Of a DNA stretch of 64,000 nucleotides, positions 12,451 through 26,665 are shown in pieces. Position 1 is the stretch's first letter. Each line of letters starts with the position of its first letter. The stretch is from Flaccisagitta enflata (taxonomy: Eukaryota > Chaetognatha > Sagittoidea > Aphragmophora). The stretch is from NCBI GenBank assembly GCA_965153355.1, contig OZ231126.1:76446001-76510000 (forward strand). Reading direction: 5' to 3'. The notes under the pieces are model-generated. The model saw only the letters and a program-made list of their open reading frames with translations, had not been told where the DNA came from and ran no database searches. The translations under genes and the position numbers were made by a program.

Positions 12451-13116
12451 GGGCAGCGGCCCCGGAGGGGCAGATGACCTATGATTCCACACAGGGTGAT
12501 TTTCTCCAGTTTCCGTTTTCCGTTTTCCGTCCCCCCCCCTTGGCCTCTAATCAGACCCATAGACCCCAATCAGGCCTCTCACACCATAGATCAGGCCTCT
12601 CAGACTCCAAATCAGGCCTCTAAGAACCAAAATTGGGCTTCTCAGACACCAAATCACGCCTCCAGACCTCAATTCAAGCCTCTCAGACTCCAATTCAAGC
12701 CCTTCAATCTCTAATTCAAGCCGTTCAGACCCAATTCATGCCTCTCAGACCCCAAATCAGGTCTCTCAGACCCCAAATCAGGTCTCTCAAATCCCTAATC
12801 AGGCCTCTCAGACTGCAAATCTGGCCTCTAACACCTCAACAAAAGCTTCCTAGACTCAAATTCAAGCCTCTCAGACCTCGATTCAAGCCTTTCAGAATCA
12901 CCTGAGGTCTTTAAGACCCTAAATAAGGCACAACAGGCCTCCCAGACCTAAAATCAGGCCTTTCAGACCCCAGAATAGGCCTCTTAAAAATCGCCTTGTG
13001 TGGAATCATAGGTCATCTGCCCCTCTGGGGCCGCTGCCCCTCTCACCTTCACATCCCTGCATAAACTAATTTAGGGGCATCGGGTACCGCTGACCATGTA
13101 ACGCTTTTGCGACTAT

Positions 13117-13117
<1 letters not shown>
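12451..13117 (-). mobile_element. RC2 element, complete
   Basis: Begins (plus strand) GGGCAGCGGCCCCGGAGGGG after a T run and ends GGGTACCGCTGACC ... GCTTTTGCGACTATT. Between two inverted GGCAGCGGCCCC blocks lies a ~450-bp array of ~20-bp units (CAGGCCTCTCAGACCCCAAA type). Frames through the array give repetitive peptides and are not genes. Confidence 0.8.
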
Positions 13118-13196
<79 letters not shown>

Positions 13197-13200
13197 TTTT
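13118..13200. repeat. (CTTT)n microsatellite
   Basis: Nearly pure tetranucleotide array between two RC2 elements. Confidence 0.95.
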
Positions 13201-13211
13201 TCTTCCATTTT

Positions 13212-13604
13212 GGGCAGCGGCCCCAAAGGGCCGATGTCCTGTAGGACACAGGGGTGAATTTCCTTACGTCCGTCCGTCCGTACGTCCGTACGTCCGTACG
13301 TCTGTCCGTCCGTCTGTACGTCCCCCCGTAGCAATGAGATAACATGGAAAATTGACATAAAGATGAAATTCCCATTGAATAACATAGAAAATTGACAAAA
13401 AATTGTAGAAAATACAAAGCTCCCATTAAATATCATGGAAAATTGCCTTTAAGGCCTGAAATATGCCTTCTCAGGACATAAGGAAATTCACCCCTGTGTC
13501 CCTACAGGACATTGGCCCTTTGGGGCCGCTGCCCTGCTCTCACTCCACCTCTTCAGTTGCTCACTCCAAGCAGGGCATCGGGTACCGCTGACCATGTGCA
13601 ATCC
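13212..13604 (-). mobile_element. RC2-related element with a different core
   Basis: The same ends as RC2 (GGGCAGCGGCCCCAAAGGGC at the left; GGGGCCGCTGCCC and GGGTACCGCTGACCATG at the right), but the core lacks the 20-mer array. It holds CGTCCGTACGTC tetramers and three diverged ~50-bp repeats around ATGGAAAATTG. This suggests exchange of cores between families with conserved ends. Confidence 0.65.
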
Positions 13605-13617
13605 TTGGATGACTTGT

Positions 13618-13925
<308 letters not shown>

Positions 13926-13970
13926 TCCTGTCTTTGTTTCATATTTCTTTTGTTTCTTTGTTTCTTTCCT

Positions 13971-14172
13971 ATTTAGTCGCGTTCACGTCACTCTATAACG
14001 CGCTATGTCGGTCAGTCGGTAGGTCTTTCTGTCCGTCCATCACCATTAACTTTTTTGGCATTTACAAACGGTTTTTGCCTAATTGCTCCTGCCCAATATC
14101 TTGGGTTAGCCTATTCATCATTGCCACTGCCCACCCGCACGCAACTTCGGTAGCCGTGTAAACGGCCTTGTT
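13971..14172 (-). mobile_element. RC-A element, diverged full-length
   Basis: TTTAGTCGCGTTCACGTCAC at one end and CCCGCACGCAACTTCGG ... GGCCTTGTT at the other. The end complement has decayed to 8/10, consistent with an older copy. Confidence 0.75.
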
Positions 14173-14291
14173 TATTTCTAATCTGACTACCATTGTGTTT
14201 TGTTTGGTTGTTAGTTCCTTTTAGTTTTATTCTTTCTTTCACTTTTCCTTTTCTGTCTGTCTCTTTCTCTGTCTGTCTCTCTGTCTCTCTG

Positions 14292-14634
<343 letters not shown>

Positions 14635-14782
14635 ATTCCCCGTTTGACCTGACGTCAATATTTTCATGGAATATTTTTGCTCTTGGTCATTTCAATTGTG
14701 TTGATCTTCGCCTATGAATCAACTTTAAAATTGTTTTCTCTCGCAGTAAAGCGATGGAAATAACAACACGGGGCGGAGCAGG

Positions 14783-14908
14783 TTTTTAGGTGCGACAAAG
14801 CATCTCTATAACTGGCTGTGTCCGTTGATCCGTTGGTCTGTCTGTTGGTCCGTCGGGTAACGCATTCGTTCGACGATCCGAACGTCGCACCTTATTGGAC
14901 TACTTGGT
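14783..14908 (-). mobile_element. RC-D element, complete
   Basis: A ~126-bp copy: TTTTTAGGTGCGACAAAGCA ... GAACGTCGCACCTTATTGGA ... CTTGG. AGGTGCGAC and GTCGCACCT are exact complements (9/9), although the sequence differs entirely from classes A-C. It abuts the RC-B copy at 14909 with a shared T run. This is the reference copy for the two fragments at 7831 and 9120. Confidence 0.75.
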
Positions 14909-15084
14909 TTTTTTAGTCGCGGACACGCGACTCTACACCTTGCCTTGTCGGTCGGTCCGTCTACACCTTGCCTTGTCGGTCGGTCCGTCGGTCCGTCCGT
15001 CACATTTTTGAATTGCAAACGGTTTTTGCATTACTGCCCCTGCCCAACCGTCCGCGACTGTCCCGCCGTGTATCCGGCCTTGTT
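14909..15084 (-). mobile_element. RC-B element, complete
   Basis: TTTTTAGTCGCGGACACGCG ... ACCGTCCGCGACTGTC ... GGCCTTGTT. The end segments pair 10/10. A 28-bp internal duplication of the ACACCTTGCCTTGTCGG block is present. From 15085 to 15696 only a weak RC-like remnant (about 15590-15670, CTGCACCTGCCCAACGG) is seen. Confidence 0.8.
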
Positions 15085-15696
15085 TTCCTTCTGTTTCTTT
15101 TCTTTTTGCACTCTGGGTTAGGAGAGATATTTTTGCGAATCACTCACTTTGGTCTCTGATTTTGAGATGTTGAAACTGTGAAGTTTTAAGGCAGTGTATG
15201 ACTGTTGGGAAAAGCTTGGTTGATTTAAACGTGAAAAATAGAAAAAAACAAGGACGAGAGCTTTGGGAACTCTTATTGCAAGTGTAGCTGGCAGAGGCAT
15301 TGTCATCCCATTGTGTCTCAAAATCCTTCGTGCGTCTTTCGTTTCCCGCAGTTTTTTCTCAACTTTAAAAACTTTTCTCTTTTTACTAAAATCTTCTGAC
15401 CTTTAGCACCGATGCCCGTATCTTCTGCTCTCCTTGCATTTTGTCTCATGTTTCTTTTTTCCTCCGTTTCTGTGCTCTACGTCTGCTTTGCTCCAAGAAA
15501 CTTGGTCGTTTAGTTGAAGTCTCTTCTTGTTAAAAAATGTGTGTTTAATCTATTTCAGAAAATTCTAAAGCTGCTATATTCATCGGTTGTTCCGTCCGTA
15601 GCAGGAGAGTATATAGGCAGTTTTATCAAATAACTGCACCTGCCCAACGGCAATGACCACAATAGATTCTGCCATTGTTGACATCATTGTCCCCTG

Positions 15697-15960
15697 CTTG
15701 TTGTTGTTGTTCAGCCTGCCAAGAATACTGGCAGTTATGCAGATCCACCATGCAAGACTTTCCTGTCCGGAACCCACCCAGCCACGATTCCAACCTATTT
15801 CTCTGGCTAGTTGTTAAGTGGAATTCACCAGGCAGCCCAACCTACACTATTATTGCATGGTTGCCAATTCCACCCTTTATTATAAGGACTCGTCCAATGC
15901 GGGACTCAGACTCGTTACCAAAAGGGCCACGAGCGAACACGCTACCTTTGAGCTACCTCC
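15697..15960 (-). mobile_element. tRNA-derived SINE
   Basis: Read on the minus strand from 15960, the head is tRNA-like: GGAGG followed by an A-box-like TAGCTCAAAGG and, about 40 bases on, a B-box-like GAGTCTGAGTCC. A ~170-bp unrelated body follows, ending in a (GAACAACAACAAC)-type tail at about 15700-15712 (TTG repeats on the plus strand). A Pol III promoter head, body and short simple tail is the SINE plan. The tRNA part is not a functional gene: no anticodon stem or acceptor pairing could be assigned confidently. One copy only in this window; the family is not identified. Confidence 0.65.
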
Positions 15961-16605
15961 CTCCCCTCCGTTTCGTCGTGGTGGTCTTTCTTGTCTTCTT
16001 CTTCGTCGTTGTTACCTTTCTTGTCCTCTTTGCGTTGGTGATCGTCTTCCATGTCTGCTTAGTCACTGTTGTCTTCATAGTTTTCTTCTTGGTCGCTATT
16101 ATCCTTATCCTCTTCTTTTTTGTTATTGTCTTCCTTCTCCTCTTTGGTCGCTGTTGTCTTCCTGTCCTCTTTGGTTGCTCTTGTCCTCCATGTCCTCTTC
16201 TTTGGTTGTTGTTATCTCGTTTGTCCTCTTCTTTGCTTGTAGCTGTCGTCCATGTCCTCTTCTTTGGTCGTTGTTGTCTTCCTTGTCCTCTTTGATCACT
16301 GTTGTCTTCCTTGTCCATTTCTTTGGTCGTTGTTGTCATCCATGTCCTCTTCTTTTGTCGTTGTTTTCATCTTGTCCTCTTCTTTGGTCGTTGTTGTCAT
16401 CCATGTCCTCTTCTTTTGTCGTTGTTTTCATCTTGTCCTCTTCTTTGGTCGTTGTTGTCATCCATGTCCTCTTCTTTCCTCATTGTTGTCTTCCTTGTCC
16501 TCTTCTTTGGTCGTTGTTGTTATCCATGTCCTCTTCTTTTGTCGTTGTTGTCTTCCTTGTCCTCTTCTTTGGTCGTTGTTGTCTTCCAGGTCCTCTCTGG
16601 TCGTT
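15961..16605. repeat. ~30-bp minisatellite (61-bp higher-order)
   Basis: Units of the form TCTTTGGTCGTTGTTGTC plus CATCCATGTCCTCTTC repeat about 20 times and alternate between two variants, giving a ~61-bp super-period in 16320-16500. All three frames are open for long stretches because of the repeat, not because of coding. Confidence 0.85.
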
Positions 16606-17493
16606 GGTTCCCCGCGGCGTTAATATGCGCCCATAAACAGGGGAGGGAAGTCCCGTTATGAAGCAGTAAGGTTCGCGTCGAGGCAATCTTAACCGCGCCC
16701 CGAAGCTCTCCTTCGTGATGCGGGGGTTAAGATTAAAAGGCTTCGAATCGCTCTAAAAAAAGCGCAAGGATGGCTGCGTTGTGTTAAATAGAAGAGTACA
16801 TGTGGGTTGAAAGGGATTGAGGAAAAACAGAATGATGGGTAGTTAGAACTGAGGAGTATTGAATGAGGATGCAATCAGGGAAGCAGATAAACGAGGGGTA
16901 AAAGAGGGAGAGCGTATTCAGAGGTTTTATGATGGTGGATTGGTTTGAATTTGGAGGCAGGAGACTGTTGGGGCCACTCAAGAAGCAGTGACAGCCTCAA
17001 ATAGTAATAAACGAGGTTGAGAGGAGACTGTTCAAGATCTGAGGAGGCACGGGATAGTGCGGTGGTTGAAACTGAGTTGGAAGCTGGAAGACACCATTCG
17101 GGTGCGGGGGTGCTTGCTGTTAGGGTTCTCAAATGGCTGCTTAAAAATGGAGGCGTGGCAGAATTGCAGAAGTGGGCGGAGGTTGTTCTATCGCTAAAGA
17201 GAATGACCCGAGCTTTACTACACAACTGAAGGAAGATCGCGTCAGGGGAAAAGGGCTGAAGAAAAAAAGGCTAGCTTGATGTTTAAAAACACGCACACTA
17301 AACAGTGTAAAGAGTGACAGAGGAAATTTTGTCTTCGGAAAACAACGGGGAAAAGGATGATAAAATAGAAAGGGGGGGAAGAGAGTGAAGGATTCAAAAC
17401 ATGAGGGTGAGGAACTGAGGATGGAGGGAACTGCGAGAGCAGCGCGAGAGGGTTAGATAATGAGGGATGGGATGTGGAGGGCAAGGAGTTGAA

Positions 17494-17625
17494 ATATGAG
17501 CGTGAGGACAGGGGCAATTGCGAGAGCAGAGTATGAGGGTAAGATTAGGGGGGTTGGGGCGAGGAGGCCCGAGGCATGAAATATGAGGGTGAGGACAGGG
17601 GCAATTGCGAGAGCGGAGCGAGAGG
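17494..17625. repeat. Direct repeat of ~45 bp, two copies
   Basis: GTGAGGACAGGGGCAATTGC occurs at about 17510 and 17590 in similar contexts. The surrounding 16606-17700 is purine-rich with no recognisable gene; a short (CT)n follows at 17707-17735. From 17736 to 19600 I find no supported gene or element. Confidence 0.6.
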
Positions 17626-17706
17626 GCGGTGAAGCTGTCAACACGCCCTTCTTGATCTCATATTTAACCCTTGCCCTTTGAATCTGACCCTCTTTTCTCC
17701 GCGTTG

Positions 17707-17737
<31 letters not shown>

Positions 17738-19619
17738 AAACGGTCGGGAGCAGTTCTGACGGACGCGGACGTAGCTTTATTCACGGTATGCCCATTGTGC
17801 CTCTGAAACTTGCATCCTCACAAATCTTTTAAGCCGCCGGTAAATCCCTCCTACCTACCCTCCCCCCCCCTTCCTCCTTTTCTCCTTCATTTCCATTTTT
17901 TTGGGCATTCATCCGCTTCCTCTCTATCTCTATGCTATGGTTCTAAACTGTGTAAAGAATGTGATGTAACTGACGACGAAAACCACAGAATCAATCATAG
18001 CAAAATATGATGTGATATTAATTTGTCAACTTTATCTGTAAAATTGAACTTTGATATTATCTATTCTAATGATCGTGTCAGTCACTGAGAGGGGACTGCC
18101 GATGTGGTATTTGGGAAATGGCAAGAATACCATGGGAAGGGGCAATTAACTGTCTCATCCCATTCATTACTATTGTTGATTTGTGGTGAAACAATACTCT
18201 ACCATGTCCATGTACAGTTTTCAATTGTACCAAATGTCATCATTTGTACGGACAATGCATCATATTCTCAATTTCCGTTTTCGCTTCCCCTTCACTGCTT
18301 CATGCAAGTAGAATAAAATACCACATTTCCCTTGTCAATCAATCACATAAAATTGCTCCGAAAATTTTTATTGATATATACTTTATATCTTCAATAAACA
18401 TTTTCAATAAACATATTAAATAAACATAACTTGAATCATTGGCTTTGGCAAAGAACAAAGGAGATTTGGAATGAGAATGTGAAGAAAAGTGAATAAAAAG
18501 AAATCTGAATTTTGCATGAATTTTTAAAAAAGATTATTGGGCAAAAGAAAAGTCAATTCGAGACCATTGAAAAGACGGAATCGTTTTAGAATCCGGACGG
18601 ATTATCTACAGTTTTTGATACGGATAAAGTATTCAATTGGCAAGTGATAGTACTTGTGGCTTTTTTGACGGTGATTGCCACGGCCACTCCGCGCCGCCTT
18701 TATGGTGAGAGTAACTCGGTTTTAAGTTTTAACTGCAAGTTGCCATTGTTGTTGCAGTTATTTTCCATATGCTTACCATATGTCCCTAACAGGAATCACA
18801 GATTCTACACAAAAAACCCACATGTCAACTGGTTATTGTCTGCCCAGGATGCTAATGTTTATTTCTTTTTTCATTTTGATTGGTTTAAAAAAGTAGGTAA
18901 ATAACTTATAGTTTTTTCATTGCAGGGGAGAGGTGCAGGTTTCAAGCCAGAAACAGAAAACAGTCTATTGATGAAGAATTTTATAAAATGTAAAAAAATT
19001 GGATTTTTTGATTGATTTTTAAAAAACATGAAAATACAAAAATACAAAAAATTCATGAGAAAAGAAACTTCATTAAGAAAAAGAATGATTAAGTAAAAAA
19101 AAAAATTTCTTGCGATGAAGAAAAGAAAAAAATATAGTAAAATAAATTCATATCAGTTCAGAAAAAAAATATCAAATGAAAAGCATGTATGAATGAAAAG
19201 GTGTTCAATGATAAAAAAAATGAATAAGTAAAAAATTTAGTAAAAAAAAGTTACACTCAAAAAAGTTTATAAGCTTTCAATTTGCTTTAATGATTTGATA
19301 ATTTACTGACCTTAGCCTGTGTGCCTCCCCTGACCCTCCCCTCCCCTGAACCTTACATTTCCAGTCATTTTAACCAAGTTTTTTAGCATCTATATAAGAC
19401 TAGTTTTGTATCTGCAGAGACTCAAATCTGTTACTACAAGTGCTGACACAATTTTGCAGGGTTCCAATTCAAAATAATCTTAATTTCATTCCCAATTTCT
19501 TTCTTCTCCCCTTTCTTTTCTCTCCTTTCTTTTTTTATTTTTCTCTCTCCTTCGTATTTCTCAGGGGTCAATGGAAAAAAACAACCAGATCTTTTTTTTT
19601 ACTTTCTTATTTTCTTTCT

Positions 19620-19622
19620 TGC

Positions 19623-19657
<35 letters not shown>

Positions 19658-19658
19658 G

Positions 19659-19718
<60 letters not shown>

Positions 19719-19725
19719 TTTTCTT
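19620..19725. repeat. (CTTT)n microsatellite
   Basis: Tetranucleotide array in a longer T/C-rich tract (19500-19920). Confidence 0.95.
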
Positions 19726-19977
19726 TATTCCTTACTTTCTTTATTTCTTCCCCTCTTTCTTTACCTCTTTCTTTACCTTTATTTCTTTCCCTCTTTCTTT
19801 CCCTCTTTCTTTTCCTTCAAAAAAAGTTCAAATCCTATTTTTTTTTCAGTCCCATCTGCTCTTTTTTCCAGCCTCTTTTTTCTTCTTCTTTTTCTTCTTT
19901 TTTTCTTTTTTTTTTTTTTTTTTGAACAATTGTGGTAGACTGCCATCTGTGTCCGACTGCTATCTGTGTCCGACTGT

Positions 19978-19999
19978 AGGGGCGTCAGCTGACGCCCCT
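19978..19999. repeat. Perfect 22-bp palindrome
   Basis: Centred on CGTCAGCTGACG with AGGGG/CCCCT arms. It is preceded by two GTGTCCGACTG repeats. Function unknown; it could be a transposon end or a chance palindrome. Confidence 0.6.
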
Positions 20000-20271
20000 G
20001 ACGCCCCTCCTCCTACGCCGCTGCTTGTGGGATGTTAAAGTATTAAAGATTATTAAGTAGTAAATGAACACTGCATTCCTAGATTTGTGTGGAAGTCGGT
20101 TTTTGAAGTAATTTCTAGATCAATTGTCTGTAGTTAGGACACTTTGACCTCACACGCCTTGTCCAGAATGCTTCAAACTAATTCTGTAAGGAAATGATGT
20201 CCAAGCCCAATTAATATCTTTGTTACGGCAGGGTAACCAACAAATGTGAGAGAGAACAAAATAAGAAGTAC

Positions 20272-20728
20272 TGGGGTACCCGTTGCCCCTATGTGAGTGT
20301 ATGTGGGTGTGAGGTGGTTAGAATGGCAGCGGCCCCAAGGTGGCCCATGACCTATGCGGTTTTTAGTCGCGTGCTACGCGACTCTACACCCCGCTTTGTT
20401 GGTCCATCGGTCCGTCCGTCGGTCTGTCCGTCGGTCCATCCGTTGGTCACACTTTACTTTTTTTGGGTTTTTGAGGTTTTTGGCATCACAGCTCCTGCCC
20501 AAATGATCTGGTAACCTCAATTATGGCCCCTGCCCACCCGCACGCGACTGGGGTAGCCATGTATCCGGCCTTGTTATTTGAACCTCAAAGCTGGAATTAG
20601 AGCCTGGAGGCTGGAATCGGGGCCTTAAGGCTGGGATTAGAGCCTTGAGGATGGGATTTGAGCTTTGAGGCTGGGATTTGAGCTTTGAGGCTGGGATTTG
20701 AGCCTTGAGGCTAGAATTTGGGCCTCTC
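20272..20728 (+). mobile_element. RC2 element carrying a nested RC-A
   Basis: GGGTACCCGTTGCCCC, GGCAGCGGCCCC and CATGACCTATGC match RC2. The 20-mer array resumes at 20576-20728 (GGGATTTGAGCTTTGAGGCT type). The 5'-most ~25 bp and a clean 3' end are not visible. The RC-A at 20360-20575 sits between the conserved block and the array. Confidence 0.75.
20360..20575 (-). mobile_element. RC-A element with a resolvable empty site
   Basis: Complete copy: TTTTTAGTCGCGTGCTACGC ... GCACGCGACTGGGGTAGCC ... GGCCTTGTT, terminal complement 10/10. The uninterrupted RC2 sister at 53339-53920 reads, on its complement, CTATGCAGTTTTTATTTG. Here the same phrase is CTATGCGGTTTTT, then the element, then ATTTG. The insertion is therefore precise, in the T tract, with no target-site duplication. 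Confidence 0.9.
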
Positions 20729-21222
20729 TCTCTCTGAGGGGTGTGTGTCCCAACAAGGGGCCGCCATGGCGGCCTCGGCGGCCCCTTAACATACGGCCCT
20801 GGTTCTACCGTTATACTCATTTTTTTGTCATTTGACTTCTCTTTCAGAAAGATGGAGTTATGGAAAAAATATTCTTGCTATCATTGATGGGTCATTGTTC
20901 CAGATACATTACGTTTACAAATAATGCAAATGATGACCCGTTGCAAAATCAAATCATTTATCTACAGACGGGACCCTAATAAGAGCGGAGGAGGGACCCA
21001 AAGTTTTAGCATCACCCCCTACAGCCTATATGGCTCAAGCAATTTACTTGGTTGCTATGGCGGATTTTACCTTGGGTGGATACAATTGGCGCCACCGTGG
21101 CGATTTTTGAATTTCCACCTAGAACACCCCCAAATTTTCAAAATTGAAGGAAAAAATGGGTTTAATTTTTTGAGGGTCCAGAGGGTGATTTTGCAAAATC
21201 TAAGAGTGTTCTAGGTGGAAAT

Positions 21223-23265
<2,043 letters not shown>

Positions 23266-24461
23266 TTGGCCTGCTCTCCCCTCTGCTAGACAGCGATGCG
23301 CTTTTATACATTTCGTCTCCTGTATAATTCATACCAATAGATCTGAATGCTTTTAGACATAGAAAAGATTATATTTTTGTTTATGGTCCTTAGTCCTTAC
23401 TCTTGCAAACGAGTGCTTTCACGCTTTGCTGACACCTGAGATTACATACTATATACACACCGAACCTCTATTGCTATGGGTCTACTTTTTCAGTTTCAAT
23501 ATCAATGAGGACATTTCTAATTATGGTATCATGAAAATTAGTTTCGAGATTTCTCAGTCTTTCTAATCCAAGCAATCAGTCTTTCAAATATGCAAATCTC
23601 TTCTAGATCGTTGTCCAGAATCTTAACTCATACTCCTCAAAAGTCAGTACAGAACAATCAATTGATCAGTCCACCTATGTTCGGCAGCCCTGAATTACGT
23701 TGTATATTTCTATATTCTATTGGCACAAACCGTGACGCTGCGATTGATCCAGGTGGGTTGGTCGGTTTGAAAAAGGAAATCCCGGACCATGTTTACGTTT
23801 GAGCGACCGGAAACAACAAAAAGCGACGCCGAAACAAAAGACGCGAAAAACGATGAAGATGACTGGGTCCAGGAGATCGTACAACACGCTCCGTCGAGTG
23901 TCGTAATCGTGAATGTTGCGCATGCTTGACAAAAAAAAAAGACAGTAGATTTTAAATGAAACTATTAACAGTTCTGGCTGTTTTTTTTTCTTCTCTATAT
24001 AGTAAAGATAGGAATTCGGCACTGCGAAGACGGAGCTCAAAATAATTGAGTTGTTAAGTGCAGAATGATTCATATGTTTTTTTTTTTCTTCTGAAAATTC
24101 GATGTGTCAATTCGATTATTCGATAACTGAGTCAACAAGATTTTTTTCGTTTTGAAGATCGAAGCGAACAATTAGAATTTAATGAACTGTTTTCAATGAA
24201 GGTGTCCTTCTAGCGCGAAAAATACTCGACTTATGGATATTTTTACAATTTACAGTTTTTGGCTGTTACTGTTTAAAAGTTGCGTTTACTGATCTAGCCA
24301 GAAGGAGTGATTAAGAATAACTTGAGAAATGAACTTTTTATTGGATCCATTAGAACTGTGTTAACAAGATACGGTTGATAATTCGTCTTTATCTTTTGTT
24401 GTTCGTCGTTCGTTCACTGTTTTGTGATGAATTCCTTGTCATCGATCCACCCATGCATTCA
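23266..24461. other. Intergenic DNA upstream of the hydrolase
   Basis: This ~1.2 kb would contain the promoter of the minus-strand hydrolase. I see no convincing core element, gene or repeat. Confidence 0.4.
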
Positions 24462-24463
24462 TA

Positions 24464-25050
24464 CAGTACCTTCCGAGCAAAACCGGCTAAAACTGGAGGA
24501 TTAATTTTTATCACTTTAATTTCATTTCCTAAACTTTATTTTTTGTATTTAACTTAATTAAAAGATACTAAATTCCTTTGCACATATTTTGCTGTCAAGA
24601 AAATAACTTGTGAAATCAAAGTGCATGAAGACATCAATTTAGAGTGTTCTAACCCAGACCATTGGATACAGCAGATAATCTTACATAACTTAGACAACAA
24701 AAACAGCTCTATCAGATAATTATTATAGATTTATGACTATTTAAAGTTTTTAAGGACAATTGTCTTAAAATAATTTTGGACAATTGTCCTTAAAATCTGT
24801 AATAATTGTCTGATTGAGCTGTTCTTGTTGTCTAGGATAGGTAAAATTTTCTACTGAATCCAATAGTCTGGGTTAGAACACTCCAAATTGATGTCTTCAT
24901 GCACTTTGTTATTTTTTTTACAGCAAAATATGTTCAAGGAATTAAGTATTTTTTGATTAAATTAGATACAAAAAATGAAATTTGAGGAAGGAAATTAAAG
25001 TAACAAAAATTGATCCTCCAGTTTTAGCCGGATTTGCTCGGAAGGTACTG
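24464..25050. mobile_element. Palindromic TA-flanked MITE (Tc1/mariner type)
   Basis: A 587-bp element, almost wholly palindromic, with ~280-bp arms. The ends are CAGTACCTTCCGAGCAAA and its complement, flanked by TA at 24462-24463 and 25051-25052. The centre near 24757 carries GGACAATTGTC palindromes. Non-coding. Confidence 0.85.
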
Positions 25051-25212
25051 TACATGTCAAAAAATGCAACTGAGTTTTACTACAAAGCGAACTTGACATG
25101 ACCCTATTATCTAGTTTACGAGGGGTTTCTGGATAAGCTCTCGAATAAATGAAGAGGATGAGAAAGATCGCTGATTGTTCGATGAAAACATGCTCATTTC
25201 TTCTTCTTCTTC

Positions 25213-25270
25213 TTTTTAGTCGCGTGCTACGCGACTCTACACCCCGCTTTGTCGGTCCGTCCGTCGGTCC
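25213..25270 (-). mobile_element. RC-A 3'-end fragment in a (TTC)n tract
   Basis: TTTTTAGTCGCGTGCTACGC plus ~35 bp of core, then back to TTC repeats. The 5' half is absent, so this is a truncated insertion or later loss by repeat slippage. Confidence 0.75.
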
Positions 25271-25339
25271 TTCTTCTTCTTCTTCTTCTATTGTGATGAC
25301 AATGATGATAAAGTTACCAGTAATGGCGGCTGTCGCCGT

Positions 25340-26160
25340 GAGGAAAAAAGTCGTAAGCGTTGTTCACTTTTCACCAAGCTTTTGTTTTCAGTCACTGCAA
25401 TTCATTTTATTTGTTAGATCAAATCAAGAGCAATTGTAAGTTTTGGTTGCACTGAATATCAGAGAAAAATAGGACTGAGCCAAATGAGCTCTATCAGCTG
25501 AAATATTCAAAATCACTCAACCAGACAACCAGCTTTGCTTACTGACATGCTTTCTTGTATTTGCATGTTTAAATCAAAACATTTATCTGTTTTGAAATCA
25601 GAAAAAAAGAGCAAGCTAAATGAGCTAAATGAGCAAGAATATTTAAAACACCCTAACAGATGAGCAGCTCTACTCACTGACATGCTTTTTTGTATTTGCT
25701 TGCTTAAACATCTATCAATATACTTGCTCATTTGTCATATTTGAAATCAGAGAAAAAAAACTGAGCTAAGTGAGCTAAATGAGCTAGAATGCTCAAAATC
25801 ACCCTCACACATGAGCAGCTATGCTCATAAACATGTTTTCTTGTATTTGCATGTTCAAACAAATATGGATACACTTTTTTATTGATCCTACATAAAATCA
25901 TAAAAAATTGAAAAAAAAATCAATTTAAATTTTTCGTAAATAAATCATTAAAAAATCATAGCATGAAAAATATTTGTCGTAGAGAATTCTGCTTGGTGCC
26001 AAATGAAAGAGAATAATCAAATCTACTTACCCTATAAATTTCATTGGAGGCCTCAATCAGCCGGATGAGATTCACAACTTCCCCATAAGAAAATGAAAAC
26101 CCTGTTTCTCTCGAATATGTCAAAAAGTCGAAGACTGACTTCGACTTTTTTCCCGATGAA
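25340..26160 (-). repeat. Dispersed ~800-bp repeat, copy 1
   Basis: Reverse complement of 44891-45670. It contains about three ~135-bp internal repeats around GAGCTAAATGAGC and an AGTCGAAGACTGACTTCGAC hairpin near 26125. One end is CAGTGACTGAA-like, the other ATCGGGAAAAAAGTCG. No coding capacity; class unknown. Confidence 0.75.
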
Positions 26161-26456
26161 TGTAGTTAGAACAATTCTGTCTGTGTGGGAACTCGCCCAT
26201 GGTAAGAATGAAGTACGCTGTGATTGAATGTTGCCTATTTATATTGAACTTGCAATCCAAACTCTTGGAGAGCTAAATTAAGACTTATTTACCCAATGAA
26301 CCTCAAATGACCTTTGAAAATAATGTACTTCGTTATTTAATATTCGTTGCCGTATTTATTCTTGAAAACTGTTGAAATGTAAACATTTCATGTCCTTGTA
26401 CTTGTACGTAAGTGTAATCGCTTATTTGGACAATACATTCAAATTCAAAATTCAAA

Positions 26457-26665
26457 TTGTTTTTCTTCTTCTTTTTCTTCTTCTTTCTTTTTCTTTTTCT
26501 TTTTCTTTTTCTTTTTCTCATGTCCTTGTTATTGAACATAAGTGTTATCGCTTATTTGGACAGTAAATCAAATTCTTCTTCTTCTTCTTCTTCTTCTTCT
26601 TCTTCTTCTTCTTCTTCTTCTTCTTCTTCTTCTTCTTCTTCTTCTTCTCCGTCTTCTTCTTCTCA
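26457..26665. repeat. (TTC)n and (CTTTTT)n microsatellites
   Basis: Two simple tracts (about 26460-26518 and 26573-26660), each preceded by a copy of a ~45-bp phrase containing GTGTTATCGCTTATTTGGAC-like sequence, so the pair is a small tandem duplication. Confidence 0.8.

Noticed and set aside
12001-12905. Several 70-160-codon frames with Pro/Gln/Ser repeats
   Set aside because: They overlap an RC-A element and the RC2 20-mer array.
15886-15960. A functional tRNA gene
   Set aside because: Boxes are present but a cloverleaf with a clear anticodon arm could not be drawn, and the body and tail are those of a SINE.
15675-16661. Overlapping 120-270-codon frames on both strands
   Set aside because: A 30-bp minisatellite is open in several frames at once; composition is repetitive.
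18644-18722. Possible signal-peptide exon followed by GGTGAGAGT splice donor
   Set aside because: No ATG begins the hydrophobic stretch (VLVAFLTVIATATP), no acceptor or further exon was found; too little to call a gene.
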